Shown here: positions 23,701-35,700 of the stretch, in pieces
How the letters are laid out: the number at the start of each line of letters is the position of its first letter
Numbering within the stretch: position 1 is the stretch's first letter
Notes under the pieces: model-generated
Seen by the model: the letters and a program-made list of their open reading frames with translations, nothing else
Database searches by the model: none
Told to the model about the DNA's origin: nothing
Origin: Chrysoperla carnea
Taxonomy: Eukaryota > Arthropoda > Insecta > Neuroptera > Chrysopidae
DNA: 64,000 nt
Direction of reading: 5' to 3'
Assembly (NCBI RefSeq): GCF_905475395.1
Contig: NC_058341.1
Location: 70,191,501 to 70,255,500 of the forward strand
Made by a program: the position numbers and the translations under genes

Positions 23701-26700
23701 AATTGTAATTTTTAAACTGTATATCACGTGACCTAAAACATGAGCCTGATGTGTTGACATATAGGAAAAAATTGTCAGTTCAGTGTAAACAGCTCGGTAC
23801 ATATCTGTCAAAAACTGTGTTCTTTCGTCAGTGCATTTCATTTGTACCTATTTATTTATTAAAATGCAAATAATAACCTCTAAGGACATGATAAAAAAGA
23901 AGGTAAAAACTGATGAAGGCAAAAGTATGAATACAGTGACAAGTGTGGTAAAAATTTTTTTGACAGAATAAAAAAACAATTACTACATTACTTATTATTG
24001 TTGTTCACATTTTTAATTATGCACACAATATTTACATCATGGTCCGTTCGACTAATTTTGATATATAATATGTTACATTCAATCGTAAACTAATTATTGA
24101 CAAATTCTTGTCTAGTAATCTTAATTAAAGAGAATTGAAAAAAATACACTCGAACCAGGACTCGAACCTGGACTTCTTGGATTCATGACAAGCGCCCTAC
24201 CAATTAGGCTATTCGAGTTCTAGACACGAATGCAATTTTTTCAACTCAATGATTTTTTTTACTTTTAAATATAAACAAAATAAAAAAATCATTGAGTTGA
24301 AAAAATTGCATTCGTGTATTTAAATAAAGTTATAACCTTAATAAATTATTGAAAACAAAAAAACCCGCTGTGCCTGACTAATTAAGGATGTATGAGCACG
24401 GTAGTGGGAACACAAATTTAAAAAAATGTAATATTTTCAATTTTGATGTTGAATTATGTTATTACTTGACGATATAAGACAAAAATTAAGAATACAATTT
24501 TTCGATATATGGAGTAATTTTCAAAAGATGAAAAATTGAAAACTTTGTTTAGTTATTTAGTTTTCGATATTTCGAAAACCAAGACAGATGTCCAAAAATT
24601 TTATTTTTATTTTTCGTCTACATTCTTGAAGTTATAACAAAATTCATCCTCAAAGTTAAAAATAAGGAACAAATAATTCAACCAGTCAAAACTTGCCTTG
24701 GAGCTCGTACTACCTAAAGTAGCATAATACAGTACAAACTGCATGGAAATTATGTAGAATCATAACTTAACCTATTTTTGTATACAAAATAAAATAGAAT
24801 GAACTTTTTTTAAAATTTTTATAGCTGTAGGTCTATTGATAAAAAAAAATTATTCATTATTATATTCTTAAAACTTACTGATTTAAGATCAGAAAATCAA
24901 AAAAAATTCATAGGGGGCAAATAATCTGGAGGGGGAAAAGGCAATGTCCCGACTGATATATCGACGCCCACGCTCATGACAGAAGTTTGATATTTCGAGA
25001 GGATATTGATTTTATACTGTAGGTGCTATTTTAGAAAGGCTTTTTCAAATGTTTCCACTAAGAGGTTGAAATAGGGGATGATGGTTTCTTTGAAAATATA
25101 TACAAATCTTCATTTTTGAGTTCTCTACTTAACCGATTTTAAAAATTCCTTCACCTATAGAATGCTCTCTTATCAGTAATAGTCGTGCCATTTTAGCATT
25201 TCAAAGATAATTCTCAAAATCTACATCTTTTTGCCGCTAGAAATTTTGGTCATTGCTATAGGCCAAATAGGCCAATCATTAGAATCCATTAATGAAATGA
25301 TGTTTGAAATTTTAAAACCTTGAAAATATGGGCATGAAACGTATACTCGGGGGTTTTTGGGTCGCTGATCACTATTCCGAAATCATAATTTCGATATATT
25401 CCCCCCTCTTGGGGAAATTCATCTCGCTGGTCCAAAATTTTGCAATATTCTGTAAGCATTCAACAAAATGGTGAAAAAAGTATACTCAAGGATTTTTGGA
25501 ATCACTGATCTCGATTCCCAAGTTAGAATGAAGATATACTCCCCTCTCCTGGAGTTATTCGCCCCCGCTGGTCCAAAACAGCAGAAGTCTGTAAAATATT
25601 CGACAAAATGGACCAAACAAGTATACTCGGGGATTCTGAGGTCGCTATTGAATATTCTGAAATCAGAATTCCGATATAACCCTCCTGGGGCAGTGCCCCA
25701 CCCCGGTTGTCCAAAACGGCAACATTATGTAAGTATTCGACAAAAAGGGCCAAAAAAGTATATTCGCTCTGCTGGTCTAAAATTGTAATATTCTATAAAT
25801 ATTCAACAAAATGAACCAAACTGTATTCTCAGTGTTTTTTGGGGTCACTGATCACGATTCCGAAGTTATAATGGGGCTATAATCTCCAATCTTGGGGCTA
25901 GTCGCTCTTCACTTGCCCAACACAGCAGGGAATTTTGGGGTCGTTGATGACGATTCTGAAATCAGAATTCCGATACTCCTCCCTGGGGAATTCGTCAAAT
26001 TGGACCCAAAAAATATATTTGGGGTTTTTGGGGTCCCTGATCACGATTCCAAAGTTTGAATGGGGTTAACTCCCCCCTCTTTTTTTGATACAGACTTGGG
26101 TATATTTGAAAATACTCGATCGTTTATTCCCATTTCCACTTCTCTTCCCACATCCCCGTGCGCCCGAGGTAATAGTTTTGTAATGTACACGTCACGCTCT
26201 TTTATTTGATACCCCACTTGACTATATTTGAAAATATTCGATCCTTCGTCCCCACTTTCATACTCTCCTCGCATATGCCTTTGCGTCGCATTGAAGTTTT
26301 GTAATGTACACGTCATATTCTTTTATTTGATACCCCACTTGGGTAAAAATATTCGATTGTTCATCCCCATTGCTGTCTTGCGGGAAGCGAATTACCGCAG
26401 GAGCTGAGGGAGTATATCCACATTCTACATTCAGAACGGTGAATAGCAACCCCAAAAATCCACCGAGTATACTTTTTTGGTCTATTATGTTGAATATTTA
26501 CAGAATATTTGTGTGTTGTGCCAGCGAGTGGCAAATAATCCCAGGATGGGGGAGTATATCCCCATTTTAAATTCGGAATCGTGATCAGCCACTCCGAAAA
26601 CCCCCCAATCCTACGTTTCTTTTCCAATTTGTGCATATTCTCAAGGTTTTAAAATTTTCAAAAATCACCTCAAAAACGGATTATAATAATGGGTTTATTT

Positions 26701-29700
26701 GGCCAATAGCAATGGCCAAACTAGCAGCAACAAGTTAGATGTAGATTTTGATATATGGACCTTCCTGAACAAAAAAAACTGGCCCGATAGGTTGAGGTAC
26801 ATAAAAATTCTTCATTTTACACTTTTTTGATCTAAAATGATTCGTCTACAGAATAAGCTCATAAAGACGAAGGAAAAAGTCATTTACCAATTTTGGATTT
26901 GAGCCCTAGTTTGGGCGCTACAGGTATGGCAAAAATTGATAAATTTGTTCATTCACTGACTATGATCGATAACCAGCAGCCAATGATAATCAGTAGATAT
27001 TAGTACATTTCATTCAAGAATATTAAACTAAAGAAGGGATATGAACTGATTTCAATTGGATTATATCATTTTGAAAAAACATTTTAAAAAAATATTTGAT
27101 TGGTTTAGTCAAATCCTACTTTTTTTTTTTTATTATATTTTTCCAAGAAAACATTAGATTCTTAGTAAAAAAACAAATTAAGTCATAAAAGGCGTTGTTT
27201 TAATTTATCGTAAACAAACATTGCGCATCAACACTGTCTATACATTTTTGTATGTGTTATGTGATAAAGAAATCAACACTGACTATGCATGGTATTTCAT
27301 CAATTAACTCAGTCAATTGTTTCTTTTCACTTGTTTATATTGATATTTATATTGTTTAAACAATATTTGTGCAACTTAAATAAAAAAATTACTCTTGCGT
27401 GATTTTTTTTACAAAGTATGTATTTTAACAATAAAAATGGATTTTACCTTTTGGTGCGGAACTACAACTTTTTTGAAAATAAAATAAAGCCCATGTTGAT
27501 TAGTGATAATGTAGCATTCTATAGATGAAAGAATTTTTAAAATCGGTTAAGTAGTGATTCAATGGGAGCGTTTGGCAGAAAAAAGCGCTTGAGAGCGCTT
27601 ACTAGCGCTGAAAAACAAACTGTACAGTTTTCGGCCAGGACATGTTTGCTAGCTTCAGTTGCGCTGACACAATCCGCCATTTTGCTTATTTATTTTGTTT
27701 TTTTTGAAGTAGAGTTCATAAGTTGTTTTGTGCAATTAGTTTCAATTTCAAGTAATATTAAAATAAACAATAATGTCAGTCTATTTACTATTTGACAGCG
27801 CTTACCGCTTAACAATCGCCATTTTGCTTACAAGCGCTTCCTAGCGCTTTTTTCTGCCAAACGCATCCAACAATGACTGTTTCACTTTTTAATGGATTTT
27901 TAATTTTGGCGCGGAATTATAATTTTTTTGAAAATAAAATATAGCTTACTTGCCATATCCTCTCGAAATTTCTAACTTCTATCATTAGCGATTTAGGCTG
28001 GGCTTCGATACATCAGTCAGGACATTGCATTTTTCCCTGCAATTTATTTCCCCTGTTTGAAAGGTTTCAAATTTAAAGTAATATATAAAAAGAAAAATTA
28101 AAAAAAAAAAATCAAAATCGGAGCTGTTATTGAGGACTTCTTAAGAATGACTATTTTATATATTCCTTTATCCGACTTTTTATCATCATTTTCTTGTAAA
28201 ATGGATTATACGGATTTTCACTATTGATGTGAGCATTGTTGCCGAAATTCTCAGTTTAGTCAAACAAATTTCAGATGGCCACTACGGTTCTATGTTATTA
28301 CTTCTATGCTATAAATAGTACTAAGTAGGAGCAATTTTTGTCAAAATTTTAAGTTGGTATTACTGGTAAATGTAAGCTAAATTGTCAAATGTGTGATTAT
28401 TATTAATTAATATTTATTGACATAAATCAATTATATTACATTTTACAAAAAGGCAATACTAAGATACAATGTAAACAAAAAAAAAAAAAGGTTAATAAAT
28501 AAATAAACAGACATAAACCACTCTGCATAAAAAATTAAATAGTTAAACTAAACTTAAAAAAAATATAAATAAATAGATTCTAAAGCCAAAATAATATGTT
28601 ATAGAAAAAAGAGAAAAAAACAGAATATTCTATTTAGGAAACATGGGCGGATTTAATTCAAATATAATTTTCTTTTCTCATAAATAAATTTTAAATATTT
28701 TACGACCGGCGGTATTAAGGATGTATGAGCATGACAACAATGTTTGATTTAAAGGCTCAAAATTTGTTTGTAGGTAGTCTTTTACTCAAAGAATATGTGG
28801 TTAAAATTTCAGCTTAGGTATCCGTGCAAATTTTTAAGAAAAATGTCATTAAAAATCGATATAAAATACATTGGCTCTTATGGAGGAATCTCAAAAAACG
28901 ACATATTTTGGAAGTTTTTGATAATTTTCATTTGGAATGAATGAAAACAAATTAAAAAAAAAACTTTTTAATAGAAAGTAAACATATTAGCAATGAATTA
29001 GAAAAGAAAAAAACTAAGTGTTTCCGTCCATATAAGGGATGTAAGAGCAGGGTAGATTAAGGGTTGAAATTATTTTTATTTTATTTTCAACTTTGATGAT
29101 GAATTTTGTTATAACTTCATGAATGTAGACGAAAAATAAGAATAAAATTTTTCGATATGTGTCTTGGTTTTCGAAATATCGTAAGCTAAATAATTAAACA
29201 AAATTTTCAATTTTCGATATTTTGAAAATTAAGCCAGATATCGAAAAATTTTATTCTTACTTTTCGTCTTATATCGTCAAGTAATAATATAAATTTATCA
29301 TCAAAATTGAAAATATCTATTTTTAAATTTGTGCCCCCACTACCATGCTCATACATCCTTAATACCTACCTATATATCTGATATACCTAAGATGTCCTGG
29401 GCACTTTTAAGCTGCAAACTGTTCACAGCATCTCTTTCAGCACCAGAGGTTCCCGGACAGTCTTCTATCAAATGCTTTATGCTTTCAGTTGGATCACACA
29501 ATACACATATTCTCACACCATCAACTTTCATACTATCCCATTTGAAACCATACATGTGAAAATTTGCAAACAGATATCTCTCATTCCTATCACAATCATA
29601 CAAATATCTAGCACCTTGTTTATAATAATTTAGTGTTGCATATTTGTGATAACGCTGTATTTCTAAATATTTTGAGTAAACAAACACACGCGTAAAATTT

Positions 29701-32700
29701 TAATTATTTTCAATAACAATACATCTAAAATATTCAACGAAATTTAAAATATTAATGGAGACCCGTAAGATTAATACCTCGGATTCGAAGAACATTCAAT
29801 GAATCTTTATAAAAACTGTGCGAGTGCATTTTTTAAAACTAAAGAAGTTAAAAACAAAAGTTTGTACGATCTTGCCCACACCCTGGGCAAGTGTCATTGA
29901 AACATATTTCGAAAAGTCAATGCTTTCGAGTTATTGGCGATTGAAATTCGGAGTATTTAACGTCAAACAATAGAAAAATTTGTCGTTTTTTTAAAAAAGT
30001 ATATAGTATACTTTTTAAAATAAGATAAAAAACATGAAATTGAAAAATTTTTCAAGTTATTTGTATGAAAATTGACGGAGTTATAATGAAAATAAAGTTT
30101 ATCGGACCTTTCTTTTTATGGTTTATTCAGTACAAAAACTGGCGAATTTATCACGGAAACTAAAATTAATGCTTGCGTCTTTCCAATTAACTTTATTTAA
30201 GTACTGGGAATGGGTTCAAGAAGTTCTAGCAGTTTTGGATAAAAGTTTTTTTTTAAATATTGCCACTTAAATACTCCGAATTTCAATCACCAACATATCG
30301 GAAAGTATTGACTTTTCAAAATATGTTTCAATGACACTTTTTGCTTAGAATTCATTCCTATATCGATTCTCGTTGTCATTGTCAGCATTAATTTTTTTTT
30401 CTAACTTTTTTTAAGTGATCTTTAAGCAATGCAGTCACACCGGTTTTTAAAAATTCATTGACTTTGCCTGGATTCCGAAATTCTATGATATTTATACATT
30501 ACGGCTCTCTGTTCCATACGTTTTTGATGGTAAAAAGGAATATTATTCAGCGCTGTCATTTTTCCCTAAATTTATTTTCCCTCTGCAAAAGTAGCTGTGG
30601 TTTTTTTTGCGTCGAATGGTAAGTCTGAGGTATAAATCAAGTAGAGAGATGGGCCCAGGATGCTACCTTGCGGTTCACTAGAACGAATAAGAAACAAGTC
30701 AGATAGCTCCTTGTCGAGTCATACCTAATCTAACACCTTGCTGACGTCACGATATTCAATCATTCAATATTTCATTACTTCTTCTAAAGGAGTTATCTGA
30801 CTTGTTTCCTATTCAATCTAGTATACCGCAAGGTAGAATCCTGGGCCCAATTCCCCACTTGATTTATACCTCGGACTTACCATTCGATGCAAAAAAAAAC
30901 ACAGCTACTTTTGCAGATGATACTACCAATTTATCCATAGATGTGAACCCAAATGTAGCTGGTTCGAATCCAGGCAGCGGCAGTGTGAACAATTTATAAT
31001 TAATGGGACTGCAGAATTGATCACATTGTCGTCGCTTGGATAAGAACGAAGCAACCGACTCCACCCACATCAATAATGTAATTGTAAGTATGTTTGTAAT
31101 TAAATAAATAAAGATTAACAAATAATGATGTGGGTGGCCTCTGTTATAGGCGTATATGTCAGAGAAACGGAGGTTAAACCCCATTATTATTAGGTATAAT
31201 TAAATCTTTGTGATACGTGCGTAATGACGACATTTACCGTAGTCTCGAAGTGTTCACAGTACGTATTACTCAGTAAGAAATGCATGGTTCTGACACAGTT
31301 ACTTGACTTGAACAGCATCCAAACGATGAAGCACTCAATCTATTAGAATCTAATACAGTACTAAATAGACAGAGTGTAATATAGATTTAAGATTTAGATT
31401 TGCGTAAATAGTTTACTGTAATTTCAACTATAGTTTACATACTATAATTTTGATCAAGTAACTACCAGTGTCTAGGTCCTTTAGGAACTGATAATAGAAT
31501 ACTTAGAAACAAAAAAAAAAAAAAAAAAATTGGTTTACCTTATAATATAAATTTCTTTGGTTTCTAGCTCTTTTAGTTTGGGAGCAATTTGATTACATCC
31601 ATACACACACATTTTTGGTACCTTAAAAGTAGTATTTTTAACTCGACTATACAATGGTGAGGGTTTTGTGTTTGACCGATATGTATGTATGTTCATCTGT
31701 TCGCTCTGAGCTTCTAAACTACTTATCATAATTTGATAAATGAAGTATCGTTAGAAGCGTCTTGAATTCCCGCTGATTATACGCCATGTACCGTCACATT
31801 AAATTAAATACGGCGCCCTCTAAAGGACATAAAGCTATGATAGCACTTCTCAAATATATATAGGTTGTTATACTTTCTCAAGAAATTATAATAAAATATA
31901 AAGGTTTAAATAAAATAAAGTTCGAAAACTAAAACCCCGACAATTACAGAATCGCGCTCTTAAAAGTATGAAAACAAGAAAATTTTTTTATCTGTAATTG
32001 TTATGATAAGTAAAATCGTCGGGAGACCTCTAAAATTAAACAGTTTTCCACAGGATCGAAAAGAGGTCCCCCGTTTTCGAACTTTATTTTATTGATATCA
32101 GAGAACATTAAAATATGAAGGCCCGTTTAAAACTCCTCTTCGAATTTTCGGGTGGAAATTATTACTATAGATAATTAATTAACTATAGATAATAAACTAA
32201 TTACTACATATTAAAAACATTTTTTTTACCCAAAAATAAATAAAGCGAGGAGCCACAAGAAAATAAATAAATTTAGTCCCAAGTTTGTAACGCTTAAAAA
32301 TATTAAAATATTGATGCTACGAAAAAAATTTTGGTTTAGATGTTCATAGAATCACCTAATTAGTCCATTTCCGTATGTCTGTCGTCTGTCCGTCTGTCAT
32401 CACGATTATTCAAAAATGAAAAGAGATATCAAGCTGAATTTTTTATAGTGTGCTTAAGATGTAAAAAATGAGGTCGAGTTCGTAAATGAGCAACATAGGT
32501 CAATTGGGTCTTGGGTCCGTAGGACCCATCTTGTAAACCGTTGGAGATAGAACAAATGTTTAAATATAAAAAATGTTCCTCACAAATAAACAACTTTTGT
32601 TTGAAACATTTTCTTGTAAACATCACTGTTTACCCACGAGGGCGCTAATTAGGTGAAAATTTTATAGTATGTATTAATATGGGAATATCAGTTATGTGTG

Positions 32701-35700
32701 TGTGGCTATTTAAGAGTGGAAATCTTTCTTTATTTACGTGACGTCAAAAAACAAACGATTGCGTCATCAAAACGGTCTATACATGGTATTTCAACAGTTA
32801 ACTCAGTCAATTGTTTGTTTTCACTTGTTTTATTCGTTACTTTGCCACCTGGAATACTTGAATAAAATTAAAAAGAAAATTTGCGAAATTGTTTTCTCAA
32901 AAAGTAGGTTAAGTCGTAAAAATCTTAACAAAAGTCAAGCTTAACCTAAAATGAAAATATAAATTCATATACGATGTATTTAATAAATTAATTTTATTGT
33001 ATTTTAGACTTTAACGAAGATATGCAAATATGTAAAGAAGATATTAGTGAAGCAATTACAAGATTGGCAAAACATCGTGACCGTAGAAAAGTGTTAGATG
33101 ATGATGAAATAGATCATATATCAAATGTTGTAAGTTTATTATTTTAACCGCATAACAGCTTTCATTATTTTCGAAGATTTTGAAGTTGTTAACACCAAGG
33201 CTGGTTATATTTATTATTAAATCGTTACTAAAGCGATATAATTCCGCGTATAATGTGACCTCGATCAATTATAAAATACTGAAGAGTTTACGTAAACAAG
33301 TCGTTCGAAATCCATAATTTGTATTGCAATTCTTTGGTTTGAAGCATCTTCAGCTTCGTGCAACGTGAATTATTTTTTCACATATATTTCTGGAATTATT
33401 TTTTCACATATATTTCTGCTACTTCCTCTAGATTTAACATTAAAAAAACTAGGTATATATTATGAGCCAGGTTTTCCTTTCTAACGCTGGTCAACTGGTC
33501 TACAATTTCCTTTTCCCTCCCGTTTCACTCTCTAAGGTATTCATCGTCTGTGATATTACACTTTTTGAGGATCCCCCCGGCTGCATAATTTCCTGTAATT
33601 ATTCCGATGGTAAAGTACACCATCCTATCTGAGTTAGTACAAGATCCTATATGAGTATCAATAATTGTAAAGGTTTATCTGTATATATCGCGAGCCACAG
33701 TGTCCGTGCCGTGCTTCAATCCTCGTGGTCCTGACATAATTCATTTCGCTTTACCGAGATCATCTAAAGCCTTGTTTATCATGCTGATCAGAGAATGTGA
33801 AAAGCATATAGCCTCGGCACTGCCTTTTACTAGCTTTACTTGTTATTATCATTGTGTTCAAGTGCCTAGTAGAAATTGACGTCATATCCTTTACTTCATG
33901 ACAGTGCCTCCCTAAAATTCGTAACCACCATCGACTAATAGACCAATCAAATTTAACATTGAACCTTGCATTAAATCAAGTATTTTTGTTCTCAAACGGC
34001 ATCTTTAAACATACTACAATTTTTGATGAAAAGCCAGTCAGTCTTTCAGGGTCAAAATCGACAGTAACTGAAATAAGGTCAAAATTTTTGAGGTTTTTCT
34101 TATTTTTCGACATGATCCGGTCGTTTGCCGAGCTCGAAAACTTGGATTTAATATTTGCTTTACCCTTTACATTGCAAACAATATATCAAAAAAAAAAAAA
34201 TAAAAATACCCGATTTGATGCAAGGTTCATCCCCTTTTCATGTATAATTTGATTGAATCATAAGTTGTTTCAAATAGTTAATACTTTTATGCTGTCGGGC
34301 TATTTGGGTGAACTGTGGTGTTTCAAATAGCTTGTAAATATCGTTTATTAGTATAGTGCCAAACTTGGCTATATTAGTGTATAACCAAACTGCCAATCTT
34401 CTCTCGAAGGCCTGAAATCACTCATCTGTTTTTCTAAATTATAATTTTTTGTCCCCTTAGATTCCTTATTACTAAAACGATCCTTGCATATCAATAGTTG
34501 GTTTGTTTCCAAAGGCTCGTGTTCCAGAGGCTTAAGGCTCTTTTGAGAGCAGGCTTAAGTCTCTTTTGAGAGCTAGTTCCAGTGGTGTAATAAAAGGTAC
34601 TTGGGTATACATTGTGATTTTTGTTTGGCAAATAAAGTATACTGTACCTGGTTATTTTGAAACAGTAAATTGTTTTATTGCATATTTATTTACCTATTCA
34701 ATAGATCCAGTCTTCAGAACTATTTTAGATCTATTATAACCTCACGACTGCTTTACCAATTGTTTCAACTTTCCATTCTCATTTTTAATAGAATTCTTTC
34801 CAAAACAATACAAAGTAAACGAATGCAAAAAAGTATAAAGTTCTGATTGAAGTAATCCTAATTTTAAACCCCCGTCCCTCATTGGATTCGGGCTTATACT
34901 ACGAATTCAAAAATAATTCCCTTTTAAAATGTTATAACGGGAAAAAATATGATTAAGTCGTTATCATTCCTCAGTATTATCCAAATATTCATTTACCCAG
35001 CTCTTCCAAAAAGATGGTACGTACCACTTAAATAGGGGAGACGTGTATTTTAAGAATCATATAAGAGTAATATTTAATTGTAATAGTTGTGATGGGCTGG
35101 TGTATTGCATGGTATATGTATGAAGTAGGTGCACTCAGCCTCTGAAATTGAGGAGCTGATAAATGAAATTATCAGCGGAAAGGTGGTAAAACATATTAAA
35201 TTTAGTCAGTAACTAAAGGCTGTTGTCTCCGTACGATATTGTAAAAATGTTGTATACTACTTCCACAACAGTTTAATATGTATGTACACACATCCTTGAC
35301 ACACATGCATATTCAAATATAGTTCCGATTTTTTGCAGACTTGTTTATGATGTGGTCAAATCAAAGTGCTAATACTGTAGGGAGAGAAACACTTTAAATC
35401 AACTTGAAAAAAATTTTCAAAATGAAATAAATTTACAATAACAGAAAGTTTTGTAAAAACAACTTTTAGATTGATTTCGATTCAAATGCAAAATTTCATT
35501 GCAACACAATAATTTTTTTTTTTTTTTTATTAATTTAAATTTTGTTTTTTGAAGACCGTTTTTCTTCGTATGAGAGTAAAGCAGACTAAATTCAACAAAT
35601 CACGTCCACAAAATGACATTTTTCCTCAAAAAATTTTTTGTTGAGACACTCATGTTACTCTTATCTACAACATTCCTAAATGCATCCCTCCTAAAAAATT

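Larger units (their letters stand above)
25236..26745. repeat. Palindromic block enclosing two tandem arrays
   Basis: The outer arms pair: TTGGTCATTGCTATAGGCCA (about 25250) with TTTGGCCAATAGCAATGGCC (about 26697), and TTTTAAAACCTTGAAAATAT with CATATTCTCAAGGTTTTAAA. Inside, left to right, lie (a) an array at 25345-26060 with 137-138-bp units, (b) an array at 26080-26370 with about 121-bp units, and (c) an inverted stretch of the first unit at 26385-26620. The many overlapping short open frames follow from repeat geometry; none looks like a gene. Confidence 0.8.

Noticed and set aside
24149-24217. A functional tRNA gene
   Set aside because: The anticodon arm has a mismatch and the loop lacks U33, and the sequence is attached to a hairpin; pseudo-tRNA or SINE head is more likely. 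It is kept as a low-confidence tRNA-like feature.
25419-26636. Cluster of overlapping open frames on both strands (65-106 codons)
   Set aside because: They lie in the tandem arrays, repeat the same peptide words in several frames and carry no domain; repeat geometry explains them.
27562-27795. 77-codon open frame starting MGAFGRKKRL
   Set aside because: It starts in the MITE's terminal repeat and runs through its AT-rich centre; no protein features.
33959-34252. 97-codon open frame in intron 4
   Set aside because: No motif, AT-driven Phe/Lys/Ile composition, lies inside an intron of the CIB1-like gene, no start context or neighbour support.
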